NCBI RefSeq assembly: GCF_022808865.1
Contig: NZ_JAKZLB010000001.1
Coordinates: 868,001 to 932,000, forward strand
From: Geothrix oryzisoli
Lineage (GTDB): Bacteria; Acidobacteriota; Holophagae; Holophagales; Holophagaceae
Length of the DNA stretch: 64,000 nt
Reading direction: 5' to 3'
How positions within the stretch are numbered: the stretch's first letter is position 1; each line of letters begins with the position of its first letter. The position numbers were made by a program, and so were the translations under genes. Below the pieces are notes generated by a model. The model saw only the letters and a list, made by a program, of their open reading frames with translations, did not search any database and had not been told where the DNA came from. Positions 1-8,292 of this stretch are shown here, piece by piece.

Positions 1-40
1 CGACATTGATGGCGCGGAGGAAGGCAAAGGTCCGGCTCAT
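1..40 (-). CDS. DUF1697 family protein, N-terminal fragment cut by the window edge
   Basis: Only the first 13 codons are in the window. They read MSRTFAFLRAINV on the minus strand, starting at ATG 40-38. The phrase 'FLRAINV' right after the start is characteristic of the DUF1697 family, whose members begin with a similar strand followed by GG. The ATG overlaps the TGA of the upstream gene (37..1341) by three bases, so the gene appears translationally coupled as the last visible member of a leftward set. Function of the family is unknown. The identification rests on a short stretch. Confidence 0.55.
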   Translation of the reverse strand, partial: MSRTFAFLRAINV

Positions 41-1341
41 GGCCGAGCCGCGGCCAGCGCCCGGTCCGCCAGCCGTCCCAGGTCCCCGCTGCCCTGGCTG
101 TTGGCCAGGCTCTTGGCCAGGGCCACCAGCATGGCCTCCTGCACCGGAGGCGGCAGGTCGGGCGACAGGTCCGCGGCCGCCGCCACGGCGAACAGCTGGT
201 GGGCGTGGTTGAAGGTGGGGTCGTCCTGGGCCGCGGCCTCGGCCAGGGCAGCCAGGGCGGCCTCCGCGCGGCCGCACCTCGCCAGCCCGCCGGCATGGGC
301 CATGGCCAAGGCCGGCTCCACATCCAGCACCGCCTCCGTCAGGGCCGTGGCGTCTGGCGCACCGATCCTGGCGGCCTGCACCCGCTCCTCGGGCTCGTCC
401 GTGGGGAAGAGGTTCACCAGGGCCGCGGCCTGGCACCAGATGCGGGGGTCTGCGGCGCGGGCGCGGGCCACACTAGCCAGGTAGACGAAGGTCCAGGCGG
501 TCTTGCCCTCCAGGTCCCGGCGGGCATCCAGCTGCTTCTCGGAGGCGGCCAGCACCAGGGTCGCCAGCAGGTCCCCGCTCCCCTGGCCCGCCTTCAGCCG
601 GGTAGTGAACCCGTCCAGGACGGCCACCAGGCCCAGGTCGCAGATCTCCCGCACCTGGGGCTCCCAGGCCGAGTGGTCGAGCCCCGCCGGGGTCCAAGGC
701 ACGGTTTCCCCCGTCTCTCCCAGCCGCTTGGCGGCCCGGCGGGCCCAGAAGGTGTCCTCGGGCGAAGCCGCCACCCAGGCCGCCAGGCCGAAGAGCTTCC
801 GCCCCGTGGCCTTGGGCCGTTCCAACCGCTCGTGCAGGTCAGCGAGGTGGTCGCACACCACCGCCTTGTGCCCGACCGTGGCCATGTCGAGCTCCGTGAG
901 CCTGCGAAGACGCTGGAAATCCACTGCTCCGGGCAGGTCGAACCCCTGGGCTTCGGCGTAGGCCAAACCAGGCCGCCGGGACTCGACGAAGGCCTCCAGG
1001 TTCCGCCACTGGCCGCTGCCCTTCGCCGCCACCACCTGGGCCAGGACCTGCGGCGAGCGGCGCCCTTCATGGGCGGCCATGTGCACCTGGGTGGCCAGGG
1101 CGCGATGGAAGCCCGCCTCGCTCAGCAGGGGCTGCAGGCGCAGCACCGCGCGCAGGCCGAGGATGCCGTGCGGCACATGAGGCAGGTAGGCCTCCCAGTC
1201 GATGCGGGGGACCAGCGTCTTCACCGCCTCGCGGAGCCCGTCACGCAGCCCGTCCGGCTCCGCCAGCTGGCTTGCGAAGGCCGCGAAGAACTGCTCCGTG
1301 GGCGCTTCCAGCTCCTGCAGCCAGCGGGGATCGACGGTCAT
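37..1341 (-). CDS. uncharacterised helical protein (434 aa)
   Basis: I do not recognise this gene. The start at ATG 1341-1339 is chosen because it overlaps the TGA of the upstream gene in an ATGA junction; the open frame continues further upstream, but only as a shadow of the next gene. The protein is rich in Ala, Leu, Arg and Glu and looks all-helical, with repeat-like Ala/Leu segments in the C-terminal third, as in TPR- or HEAT-like solenoids. There is no signal peptide and no obvious catalytic motif. It is the third gene of a tightly packed leftward set (lipoprotein, 207-aa protein, this gene, DUF1697). Confidence 0.7.
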   Translation of the reverse strand: MTVDPRWLQELEAPTEQFFAAFASQLAEPDGLRDGLREAVKTLVPRIDWEAYLPHVPHGILGLRAVLRLQPLLSEAGFHRALATQVHMAAHEGRRSPQVLAQVVAAKGSGQWRNLEAFVESRRPGLAYAEAQGFDLPGAVDFQRLRRLTELDMATVGHKAVVCDHLADLHERLERPKATGRKLFGLAAWVAASPEDTFWARRAAKRLGETGETVPWTPAGLDHSAWEPQVREICDLGLVAVLDGFTTRLKAGQGSGDLLATLVLAASEKQLDARRDLEGKTAWTFVYLASVARARAADPRIWCQAAALVNLFPTDEPEERVQAARIGAPDATALTEAVLDVEPALAMAHAGGLARCGRAEAALAALAEAAAQDDPTFNHAHQLFAVAAAADLSPDLPPPVQEAMLVALAKSLANSQGSGDLGRLADRALAAARP

Positions 1342-1961
1342 GCGCCCTCCAGCGGCAGATTCCAGGCGGCGGCCACGAGCCGGGCCCAGTGGTGGTTCCA
1401 GGCTCGCTTCCACACGAGGCTCCCCTCCTTCATCTCGGAGGCTTCGAGCCGCTGGCGGAGGTCGGACTTCAGGGCCTCCACGGCCGAGCCCAGGGCAGCC
1501 TCGGCCAGGCCCAACAAGGCGGCGCGGGCCTCCCGCTCCCCGTCGTGATGCGCGAGGTAGCCCGCGGCTTCCGGCGAGGGCGCCGTGGCCCGCAGCCGCT
1601 GCCACGCTTCGAAGGCGGCCTTCGCGGCCGGATCGTCCTTCAGGGGCGCCTTCACCTGGGCCCAGCCCTTGCCGGCATCCAGCTCGGGGCCGGCCCGGAC
1701 CACGGCCTCGCGCAGCTTCACGGCCTTGGCCACATCGCGATCCAGGTGCTTGAGGGCCACGAAGGTGCGCGGCTTCTCCCGCTTCTCGCGGCGATCGAAG
1801 AAGGCGTTGAGGGCCGCCACCACCAGGTCCATGGGGATGCCCCCGGCCTCCCAGGCCAGGACCTGCCGGTAGTCGTCGGTGCTGAGCAGGCCGGCGCGAC
1901 CCCAGGCCCGGAAGGCCCACTCGCGCTCCAGCCAGTCCTTCTCCTCGCGGGTGTAGGGCAT
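1338..1961 (-). CDS. uncharacterised helical protein (207 aa)
   Basis: I do not recognise this gene. It starts MPYTREEKDW at ATG 1961-1959, which overlaps the stop of the upstream lipoprotein gene by one base (TGATG). Its own stop overlaps the next start by four bases. The protein is charged and helical, has several Trp residues (near residues 10, 15, 20, and later paired aromatic positions), and lacks a signal peptide or membrane segment. The coupling at both ends suggests co-expression in fixed stoichiometry with its neighbours. Confidence 0.7.
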   Translation of the reverse strand: MPYTREEKDWLEREWAFRAWGRAGLLSTDDYRQVLAWEAGGIPMDLVVAALNAFFDRREKREKPRTFVALKHLDRDVAKAVKLREAVVRAGPELDAGKGWAQVKAPLKDDPAAKAAFEAWQRLRATAPSPEAAGYLAHHDGEREARAALLGLAEAALGSAVEALKSDLRQRLEASEMKEGSLVWKRAWNHHWARLVAAAWNLPLEGA

Positions 1962-2293
1962 CAGGGCTTTTCCGGAACCAGCCAGGTGCCGTCCTTCAGA
2001 TGCAGGGCCCCATTCTCCCAGGCCAGGACTTCCTCGGGGACGATCCTGGCCTTGGCAAAGCCCCGCAACCGGAAGGATCCGGAACCCAGGGATCGGCCCT
2101 TGCGATCCCAGACTTCCAGCTGCCAGAGCGTGCTCTGGTGGCCGCCGACCTTGAGGAAGAGCCCGTCCTTGGCCTCGGCGCACCACATGGCCTCGGGGGG
2201 GACGGAGGCCGGACGGGCGGGGACGCCCCGGCAGGCCATCAGGCCCACCGCGAGGAAGGTTGTCGTCACCAGGATCGTCCAGGGTCGCGTCAT
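1961..2293 (-). CDS. putative small lipoprotein
   Basis: The 110-aa product begins MTRPWTILVTTTFLAVGLMAC: a basic residue, a hydrophobic stretch and a lipobox-like L-M-A-C ending at Cys21. This predicts a signal-peptidase II lipoprotein. The remaining roughly 90 residues contain short beta-prone stretches with Trp and Gly and no recognisable domain. It is the first gene of the leftward set and is transcribed divergently from map, with 46 bases between the two starts holding both promoters. Function unknown. Confidence 0.65.
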   Translation of the reverse strand: MTRPWTILVTTTFLAVGLMACRGVPARPASVPPEAMWCAEAKDGLFLKVGGHQSTLWQLEVWDRKGRSLGSGSFRLRGFAKARIVPEEVLAWENGALHLKDGTWLVPEKP

Positions 2294-2339
2294 CCCGACA
2301 TTCTACCGTCGACCCGCTAGACTGGTGATCGAGGGCAAG

Positions 2340-3137
2340 ATGGTCCTGATCCGAGAACAGATCCGCTACAAGAGCCGCAAGGAGATCGAGAAGCTTCGCG
2401 AAGCCGGTCGCGTGGCCGCCAACGCCCTGCGCCTGGCCGCCCGGGCCGCCAAGCCCGGCGTGAGCCTCCTGGAGATCGACCGCGTGGCCGAGGCCTACAT
2501 CCGCCAGCAGGGCGCCTCGCCCAGCTTCAAGGGCTACCACGGCTTCCCCGCCACCCTCTGCACCTCCGTGAACGACAAGGTGGTGCACGGCATCCCCTCC
2601 AAATATGTGCTCCAGGAGGGCGACATCATCGCCATCGACTGCGGCGCCAAGCTGGACGGCTATCACGGCGACACCTGCCTGACCGTGGGGGTCGGCCAGA
2701 TCAGCGACGAGGCCCGGCGCCTCATCCAGACGGCCCAGTTGGCCATGTTCGTGGGCATCGAGCACTGCCGCCCCGGCGAGCGCCTGGGCGACATGGCCAC
2801 CGCCGTGCAGACCTTCGCCGAGGAGCGCGGCTACTCCGTGGTGCGCGAGTACATCGGCCACGGCCTGGGCCGGGACCTCCACGAGGATCCCCAGGTGGTC
2901 TTCGCCGACCAGCGGCCGGGCACCGGCTTCCGCATGGAGCCGGGCATGACCATCACCATCGAGCCCATCCTCAACCTCGGCAGCCACCGGTGCCTGGTGG
3001 AGGCCGACGGCTGGACCGTGCGCACCCGCGACGGCCAGCTCTCTGCCCAGTTCGAGCACGACATCGCCATCACCAAGGATGGGCCGGACATCCTCTCGAT
3101 CCCGGATCCTGAATTCGAGCTGGAAGACGGACTGTAG
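2340..3137 (+). CDS. map: methionine aminopeptidase, type I
   Basis: Removes the N-terminal methionine of nascent cytosolic proteins. The 265-aa product has the pita-bread fold signature of the family. All five metal ligands are visible: D100 and D111 (in AIDCGAKLDGYHGD), H174 (YIGHGLGR), E208 (TITIEP) and E239 (QFEHDIA). Length matches type I enzymes without an N-terminal extension. ATG 2340 is chosen; an in-frame GTG at 2325 would add five residues and cannot be excluded. The usual secY/adk/infA ribosomal context is absent, so this may be an extra copy or simply relocated. Confidence 0.95.
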   Translation: MVLIREQIRYKSRKEIEKLREAGRVAANALRLAARAAKPGVSLLEIDRVAEAYIRQQGASPSFKGYHGFPATLCTSVNDKVVHGIPSKYVLQEGDIIAIDCGAKLDGYHGDTCLTVGVGQISDEARRLIQTAQLAMFVGIEHCRPGERLGDMATAVQTFAEERGYSVVREYIGHGLGRDLHEDPQVVFADQRPGTGFRMEPGMTITIEPILNLGSHRCLVEADGWTVRTRDGQLSAQFEHDIAITKDGPDILSIPDPEFELEDGL

Positions 3138-3174
3138 TCATCGGCTGTCAGTCATCAGCCATCAGCTATCAGTC
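3137..3174. repeat. short degenerate tandem repeat of TCATCAGCC/ATCAGCT units
   Basis: Immediately after the map stop codon the sequence runs through units such as GTCATCGGCT, GTCAGTCATCAGCC, ATCAGCT and ATCAGTCC. These are variants of a 7-8 base CATCAGC-like unit. It lies in the 94-base spacer between the convergent map and thioesterase genes. Similar short TCAGC/ATCAG tracts occur between genes in several bacterial phyla; a role as terminator or mobile repeat is not shown here. Confidence 0.5.
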
Positions 3175-3231
3175 CTTAGGCGCGGGGGCTCCACCCGCGC
3201 GCCTACGAAAGACGCGGACGCGGTCTTCGAC

Positions 3232-3735
3232 TCACCCCTTCGCCCACCGCCGGATGGCTTCCGGCACCTCGAGCTGGGGCCCTTCGTAGTCCATCAGGCG
3301 AAGCACCTCGGCCATGGGGACGTTGCCGGCCTTCCCCCGGAAGAGGGCCTTCACCACGCCCACAGCGGCCAGGTCACCGCCACGCTTGAGGAAGCGCTGC
3401 TCCAGGAAGACCCACTTCTCGTCCCAGCCCAGGAGCCGCGTGTGCAGCTCGTAGGGTTCGAAGGGGGCGAGGCTGCGGCGGTAGCGCATGGTGATGCCCC
3501 CCACGAGGGGCTGCCAGCGGTTCCGCAGCATGGCCCGGCCCAGCTTCGTGCGGAAGCTGAGGTCGAAGCGGCCCAGATCCATGATGCTGAGGAAACGGCC
3601 GTTGTTCATGTGGATGTTCACATCCAGGTCGTTGGGCCACACGCGGAAGCGCAGGATCGAGGTGCCCATCGGGTCCAGGGCCGGCCGGAACCCGAGGGTG
3701 AGGAACTTCCAGAGGGTGCGGAAGAAGAGGACCAT
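3232..3735 (-). CDS. acyl-CoA thioesterase family (hotdog fold, 4HBT-like)
   Basis: The 167-aa product carries the segment PNDLDVNIHMNNGRFLSIMD at about residues 34-53. This matches the hotdog thioesterase pattern with the 'D-x-N-x-H-x-N-N' core in which the Asp is catalytic (compare THEM6-like proteins). It probably hydrolyses an acyl-thioester, but the substrate cannot be read from sequence. The N-terminus is hydrophobic and aromatic (MVLFFRTLWKFLTLGF) and could associate with the membrane. It is convergent with map and divergent from ispE. Confidence 0.8.
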   Translation of the reverse strand: MVLFFRTLWKFLTLGFRPALDPMGTSILRFRVWPNDLDVNIHMNNGRFLSIMDLGRFDLSFRTKLGRAMLRNRWQPLVGGITMRYRRSLAPFEPYELHTRLLGWDEKWVFLEQRFLKRGGDLAAVGVVKALFRGKAGNVPMAEVLRLMDYEGPQLEVPEAIRRWAKG

Positions 3736-3773
3736 CCGACCAGCCTAGCGGAGCGATGCGCTACCTTGGAGTC

Positions 3774-4610
3774 ATGGCTCTCGCGATCCAGGCCCCCGCC
3801 AAGCTCAACCGCTTCCTCGCCGTCCTGGGTCGGCGCGCGGACGGGTTCCACGAGCTGGAGCTGGTCACCACCGTGCTGGAAGGAGTGGCGGACCTGACGG
3901 ACACGCTGACGGGCGAGCCGGCTCCGGCGCTGACGCTCGACATCAGCGGCCCCACGGGTGAAGGACTGACGGCCGACGGATCCAACCTGGTGATCAAGGC
4001 CTGGCGCCTGCTGGAGGCAGAAGCGAAGCGTCCCCTGCCTGCGGCCCTGCGCCTGGAGAAGCGCATCCCCCATGGCGGGGGCCTCGGCGGCGGCAGCAGC
4101 GATGCGGCGGCCGCCCTGCGCCTGGGCAACCGGATGTTCGATCTGGCACTGGGCGATGACCAGCTGCTGGGCATGGCGGCCCGCCTGGGCAGCGATGTGC
4201 CCCTGTTCCTCCTGGGCGGGACCGTGCTGGGCCTGGGCCGCGGCGAGCGGGTGTTCCCGCTGCGGCCGGTCCCCCTGGAACCCATCCTGCTGGTCCACCC
4301 GGGCCTGCACGTGAGCACGCCCAGCGTGTACCGGGCCCTCCAGGACGTGGGCTACCCCTTTCCCGAGGCCCTGGCCTCCCAGCCCGAAGGCGCGGCCCCG
4401 CCCTGGCGCAACGACCTCACGGGCGCAGCCCTGTGGGTGTGCCCCCCCCTGGCCGAGGTGCGCGACGCCCTGCGCGACACCGGCGGCGACCCCCTGCTCT
4501 GCGGCTCCGGCAGCTGCTGGGCCGCCCGGTATGCCACCGCCCGGGCCCGGGACGAAGCTGCCGCGCAGATCGCCAGCCACCGGCCGGACTGGGGCGTCTG
4601 GCGGGCCTGA
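3774..4610 (+). CDS. ispE: 4-(cytidine 5'-diphospho)-2-C-methyl-D-erythritol kinase
   Basis: GHMP-family kinase of the non-mevalonate isoprenoid pathway; phosphorylates CDP-methylerythritol at the 2-hydroxyl. The N-terminus APAKLNRFLAVLGRRADGFH is the classical IspE substrate-binding stretch (PAKINLxLxVxGxRxDGYH). The ATP loop GGGLGGGSSDAAAAL is seen near residue 100. A C-terminal GHMP glycine motif, LCGSGSCWAARY, is also present. I start at ATG 3774 (278 aa) because homology begins there; an upstream in-frame ATG at 3756 only adds six residues. The next gene is a prenyltransferase fusion, so both work in isoprenoid/quinone metabolism. Confidence 0.95.
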   Translation: MALAIQAPAKLNRFLAVLGRRADGFHELELVTTVLEGVADLTDTLTGEPAPALTLDISGPTGEGLTADGSNLVIKAWRLLEAEAKRPLPAALRLEKRIPHGGGLGGGSSDAAAALRLGNRMFDLALGDDQLLGMAARLGSDVPLFLLGGTVLGLGRGERVFPLRPVPLEPILLVHPGLHVSTPSVYRALQDVGYPFPEALASQPEGAAPPWRNDLTGAALWVCPPLAEVRDALRDTGGDPLLCGSGSCWAARYATARARDEAAAQIASHRPDWGVWRA

Positions 4611-4663
4611 GCGCCCAGAGGCACCGGAGTAGGATGACCCGGTCCCACCCGGATGGAGGGCAG

Positions 4664-6202
4664 ATGGCGGCACCCACCGAAGGCCGGTCCCCGCGGGTCC
4701 TGGTGATCCTGGGGCATCCCCGCGTGGACAGCTTCTGCGACGCGCTGGCCTCGGCCTATGCCGAGAGCGCCCGGGCCGCGGGTCTGGCGGTCGCGCGCCT
4801 CGACCTTGCACACCTGGCCTTCGATCCCCACGTGCGGCTGCCCTCGCCCCGGGACCAGGCCCTGGAGCCGGACCTGGTCAAGGCCCAGGCGCTGATCCGC
4901 TGGGCCGACCACCTGGTCTTCGTCTACCCCGCCTGGTGGGGCACCCTGCCCGCCCTGCTCAAGGGCTTCCTCGATCGCGTGCTCACCCCCGGCTTCGCCT
5001 TCGCGGCCGACGAGGAAGATCCCGCCTCCTGGACGAAGCTGCTGAAGGGCCGGTCGGCGCACCTGCTGGTCACCATGGACACGCCGCCCTGGGTGTACCG
5101 GCTGGTCTACCGCCAACCCGGCCACCAGGCCATGCGACGCGCCACGCTGGGTTTCTGCGGGGTCGCGCCCACCTTCATCTCCACCTTCGGCCCCGTGAAG
5201 CCCGCTACGGCCGAGGCACGGGCCCGGTGGCTGGATCGGACGCGGGCGGAAGCCTCCCGCCTTCCGGACCGCCTTCGGCGCCATCGCCTCCGCGCCCGCA
5301 CCAGTGCCTGGCTGCGGCTGCTCCGCCTGCAGTTCTACCCCATGGCATGGGTGGCATACACCATCGGCGCGCTGGCGGCCTGGCGCCATGGCGGGACCTT
5401 CTCGACACCGATCTACTGGTTGGGCTATCTGGGCCTCTTCCTGATGGAGGCGCTCACCGTGGTCAGCAACGAGTGGTTCGATCAGGGCACCGACCGCCTC
5501 AACCGGAACGCCGGCCCCTTCAATGGCGGCAGCCGGGTGCTGGTGGAGGCGGAACTCGCCCCCAGCAGCGTGCAGGGGGTGATGCTCGGCCTCGCGCTGC
5601 TCCTGGGCCTGACCCTGGCGGCCCTGGTCGCCCTGCCCCGCGCTGGGGGGCCCGGCCCCCTGGTCATGCTCGCCCTGGCGGTCCTTGCGGTGGGCTACAC
5701 CGCACCCCCTCTGAAATTCAGCTACCGCGGCCTCGGCGAACTCGATGTGGGTCTCACGCACAGCTTCGCGGCGATCCTCTGCGGCGGCCTCCTCCAGTCT
5801 GGAGGGTGGCACGACCCCTACCCGTGGCTCATCGGAGTCCCCCTCTTCTTCGCCACCCTTGCCGCCATCACCCTGTCGGCCCTGCCCGATCACGAGGCCG
5901 ACCGGGCCGTGTCCAAGCAGACGCTGGCAGTCCTCCTGGGCCGCCGGGGCGCCGCCTGGGCCGCCCTGGGCTTCACGGTGGCGGCGGCCGTGTCCGGTGT
6001 GGTCTGGCAGCAGGTAGGGCTCTTCGGCGGAATCAGCGGATGGGCCGTCTTCCTGGCCATCCCCCATGGGTTCCTGCTGGCCCGGGCCATCCGGAAGTAC
6101 CTGCGCCGGGGCGCTCCCTGCGAACGGGTCAACGGCCTCATGCTCCTGGCCCTGACCTACCTGCTGTGGTTCGGCCTCATCCCCCTGGCGCACCTGTCCT
6201 GA
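4664..6202 (+). CDS. fusion of flavodoxin-like NAD(P)H:quinone oxidoreductase domain and UbiA-family prenyltransferase
   Basis: The 512-aa product joins two families. Residues about 10-200 are a NAD(P)H dehydrogenase (quinone)/MdaB-like flavodoxin fold: RVLVILGHPRVDSFCDALA, then VFVYPAWWGTLPALLKGFLDRV, which is the flavin-side loop of that family. Residues about 215-512 are a polytopic UbiA prenyltransferase. The first Asp-rich motif is NEWFDQGTDRLN and the second is DHEADRAVSKQTLAVLLG. The start at ATG 4664 has a good ribosome-binding site (GGAGGG); an in-frame ATG at 4634 is the alternative. I infer quinone or related prenylated-ring metabolism. It may form a unit with ispE just upstream. 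Confidence 0.85.
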   Translation: MAAPTEGRSPRVLVILGHPRVDSFCDALASAYAESARAAGLAVARLDLAHLAFDPHVRLPSPRDQALEPDLVKAQALIRWADHLVFVYPAWWGTLPALLKGFLDRVLTPGFAFAADEEDPASWTKLLKGRSAHLLVTMDTPPWVYRLVYRQPGHQAMRRATLGFCGVAPTFISTFGPVKPATAEARARWLDRTRAEASRLPDRLRRHRLRARTSAWLRLLRLQFYPMAWVAYTIGALAAWRHGGTFSTPIYWLGYLGLFLMEALTVVSNEWFDQGTDRLNRNAGPFNGGSRVLVEAELAPSSVQGVMLGLALLLGLTLAALVALPRAGGPGPLVMLALAVLAVGYTAPPLKFSYRGLGELDVGLTHSFAAILCGGLLQSGGWHDPYPWLIGVPLFFATLAAITLSALPDHEADRAVSKQTLAVLLGRRGAAWAALGFTVAAAVSGVVWQQVGLFGGISGWAVFLAIPHGFLLARAIRKYLRRGAPCERVNGLMLLALTYLLWFGLIPLAHLS

Positions 6203-6261
6203 GCACCTCCCTGTGCCCACAGAGATCGAACCCGGGCATGATGGTCATTCCAGAGGTATCC

Positions 6262-7182
6262 ATGTCCGATCCAGCCCTCCGCATCCGCGGCCTGCGCAAA
6301 GCCTTCCCCAAGGTGGTCGCCGTGGACGGGGTGGACCTGGAAGTGGCCCGGGGCGAGGTCTTCGGCCTGCTGGGGCCCAACGGGGCTGGCAAGACCACCA
6401 CGCTGGAGATCATCGAGGGCCTGACCGAGGCCGACGGCGGCGACATCGAGATCCTGGGCCTGACCTGGGCGAAGCAGGGGCAGGAGATCCGCGCCCGAAT
6501 CGGCGTCCAGCTCCAGAGCACGAGCCTCTTCAACAAGATCACGCCCCGGGAATCCCTCGACCTCTACGGCAGCTACTACCCGAAGCGGCGGAGCACGGAG
6601 GACCTGCTGGACCTGGTGCAGCTCCAGGAGAAGGCCGACGCCTACCACATCACCCTCAGCGGCGGGCAGCAGCAGCGGCTGGCCCTGGCGTTGGCCCTGG
6701 TCAACGATCCCGAACTGGTCTTCCTCGATGAGCCCACCACGGGTCTCGATCCCCAGGCCCGGCGCAGCCTCTGGGACGTGGTGCGCCGCATGAAGAGCGA
6801 AGGCCGGACCGTCATGCTCACCACCCACTACATGGACGAGGCGGAGGCCCTCTGCGACCGGCTGGCCATCATGGACCACGGGAAGGTCATCGCCACCGGC
6901 ACCCCGGCCTCGCTCATCGCGGAGCTGGCCATCCCCAGCGTGGTGGAGCTGACGTTTGACGGCGCGGCGCCGGATCCGGCCGCCTTCTCCGCACGCCTGG
7001 ACCAGCCCGTGGAGTGCCGCGCGGACCTCTGGGAGATCCCCACGCCCGATCCCAAGGCGCTCCTCCCGCGGCTCCTGGAAGCCGCCGAGGCTGCGGCGGT
7101 GCCCTTCCAGCAGGTGCACATCCGCCGGGCCACCCTCGAGGATGTGTTCCTGCACCGCACCGGGCGCAGCCTGAGGGAGTGA
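6262..7182 (+). CDS. ABC transporter ATP-binding protein (ABC-2 type exporter)
   Basis: The 306-aa ATPase has Walker A GPNGAGKTT near residue 40, a Q-loop, the signature LSGGQQQRLALA, Walker B LVFLDEPTTGLD and a switch His in TTHYMDEAE. The C-terminal ~80 residues after the nucleotide-binding domain are the DUF4162-like extension found in CcmA/DrrA-type exporters. ATG 6262 is preferred because AGAGG lies upstream at normal spacing; in-frame ATGs at 6241 and just before are alternatives. It pairs with the permease gene two bases downstream. The exported substrate is unknown. Confidence 0.92.
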   Translation: MSDPALRIRGLRKAFPKVVAVDGVDLEVARGEVFGLLGPNGAGKTTTLEIIEGLTEADGGDIEILGLTWAKQGQEIRARIGVQLQSTSLFNKITPRESLDLYGSYYPKRRSTEDLLDLVQLQEKADAYHITLSGGQQQRLALALALVNDPELVFLDEPTTGLDPQARRSLWDVVRRMKSEGRTVMLTTHYMDEAEALCDRLAIMDHGKVIATGTPASLIAELAIPSVVELTFDGAAPDPAAFSARLDQPVECRADLWEIPTPDPKALLPRLLEAAEAAAVPFQQVHIRRATLEDVFLHRTGRSLRE

Positions 7183-7184
7183 CG

Positions 7185-8243
7185 ATGATGCTCTGGCGGC
7201 AGTTCGTGATGGAATGGCGGCTCTACAGCCGCGACCGCGTGGCCATGTTCTGGACCTTCGCCTTCCCCGTGATCCTCCTGATGGGATTCGGGACGATCTT
7301 CCGGGACGGTGGCGGTCCCAAGCTCTCCCTCGTGCGGGTGCAGGCCCCGGTACCCAGTGCGCGGGACACGGCCCTGGACCAGGCCCTGACGGACCTGCAG
7401 CTCAAGGTCCAGACCCTGCCGAAGGCCGAGGCCGAGGCCCGCTGGGCCCGGGGCGAGACCGCGGCCCAGCTGGAAACGGAGGGCACGGGCTACCGCCTCC
7501 GCCTGAACAGCTACCTCATGGCCCAGGCGGGAGCGACCGCCGGGCTGGTGAACCAGGCCTGGCTGGTAGCCCAGGCGCGCTTGAACGGGGAGCCCGAACC
7601 GCAGCGGATCCCCATCCAGGTGGAGAGCCCCGGGCACAAGCACTCCACCAACTACGCATCCTTCCTGCTGCCGGGTCTGCTGGGCCTGAACCTCGTCAGC
7701 ATGGGCCTCTTCAGCGTGGGCATGGTGAACGTGTCCTACCGGGAAAAGGGCAAGTTCCGCCGCCTGGCCGTGACACCCCTCCCCAAGTGGATCTTCCTGT
7801 TGGGCCAGGTGCTGCACCGTCTCACGGTCACCGTGATCCAGGCCGGCATCCTGCTGCTGGTGGGCCGCCTGGCCTTCGGCATCCAGAACCAGGGCTCCTT
7901 CCTGGACCTGCTGCTCATCATGACCCTGGGCACCGGCTGCTTCATGGCGTTCGGCTTCGCCCTCAGCGGCTTCGCGGAGACCTCCGAGGGCTACGCCGCC
8001 ATCTCGAACCTGGTGTTCTTCCCGCTGATGATGCTCAGCGGCGTCTACTTCACCCTGGATTCGGCGCCGGCCTGGCTCCAGCACGCCGTGGCCGTGATGC
8101 CCCTGGCCCCGTTCCTGCGGGCCCTGCGGGCCGTGTTCAACGATGGGGGCACCCTGGCGGGACATGGGGTGGGGTTGGCCATCGTGGCCGCCTGGGGTTG
8201 CGCGGCCTTCGCCCTGGCGGTCCGCCGGTTCCGCTGGGCCTGA
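7185..8243 (+). CDS. ABC-2 type transporter permease
   Basis: The 352-aa membrane protein has one N-terminal membrane segment (MFWTFAFPVILLMGFGTIF), then about 130 residues of extracytoplasmic domain, then five further hydrophobic helices from about residue 165 on. This is the ABC-2 permease layout. The motif YREKGKFRRLAVTPLPKW in the cytoplasmic loop is typical of this family (E-K-x-x-x-x-R-R-L-x-x-T-P). The start lies two bases after the ATPase stop with GAGGGAG as ribosome-binding site; a second ATG follows directly. It should form the exporter with the upstream ATPase. Confidence 0.92.
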   Translation: MMLWRQFVMEWRLYSRDRVAMFWTFAFPVILLMGFGTIFRDGGGPKLSLVRVQAPVPSARDTALDQALTDLQLKVQTLPKAEAEARWARGETAAQLETEGTGYRLRLNSYLMAQAGATAGLVNQAWLVAQARLNGEPEPQRIPIQVESPGHKHSTNYASFLLPGLLGLNLVSMGLFSVGMVNVSYREKGKFRRLAVTPLPKWIFLLGQVLHRLTVTVIQAGILLLVGRLAFGIQNQGSFLDLLLIMTLGTGCFMAFGFALSGFAETSEGYAAISNLVFFPLMMLSGVYFTLDSAPAWLQHAVAVMPLAPFLRALRAVFNDGGTLAGHGVGLAIVAAWGCAAFALAVRRFRWA

Positions 8244-8292
8244 TTTCATTCGGTACTTGTGCGGACGGGGGTGCTGACCCGATAACGGATTC

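Noticed and set aside
4936-6261. In-frame upstream extension of the ABC ATPase
   Set aside because: The upstream residues are a shifted-frame reading of the flavodoxin-UbiA gene; ABC homology begins at 6262.
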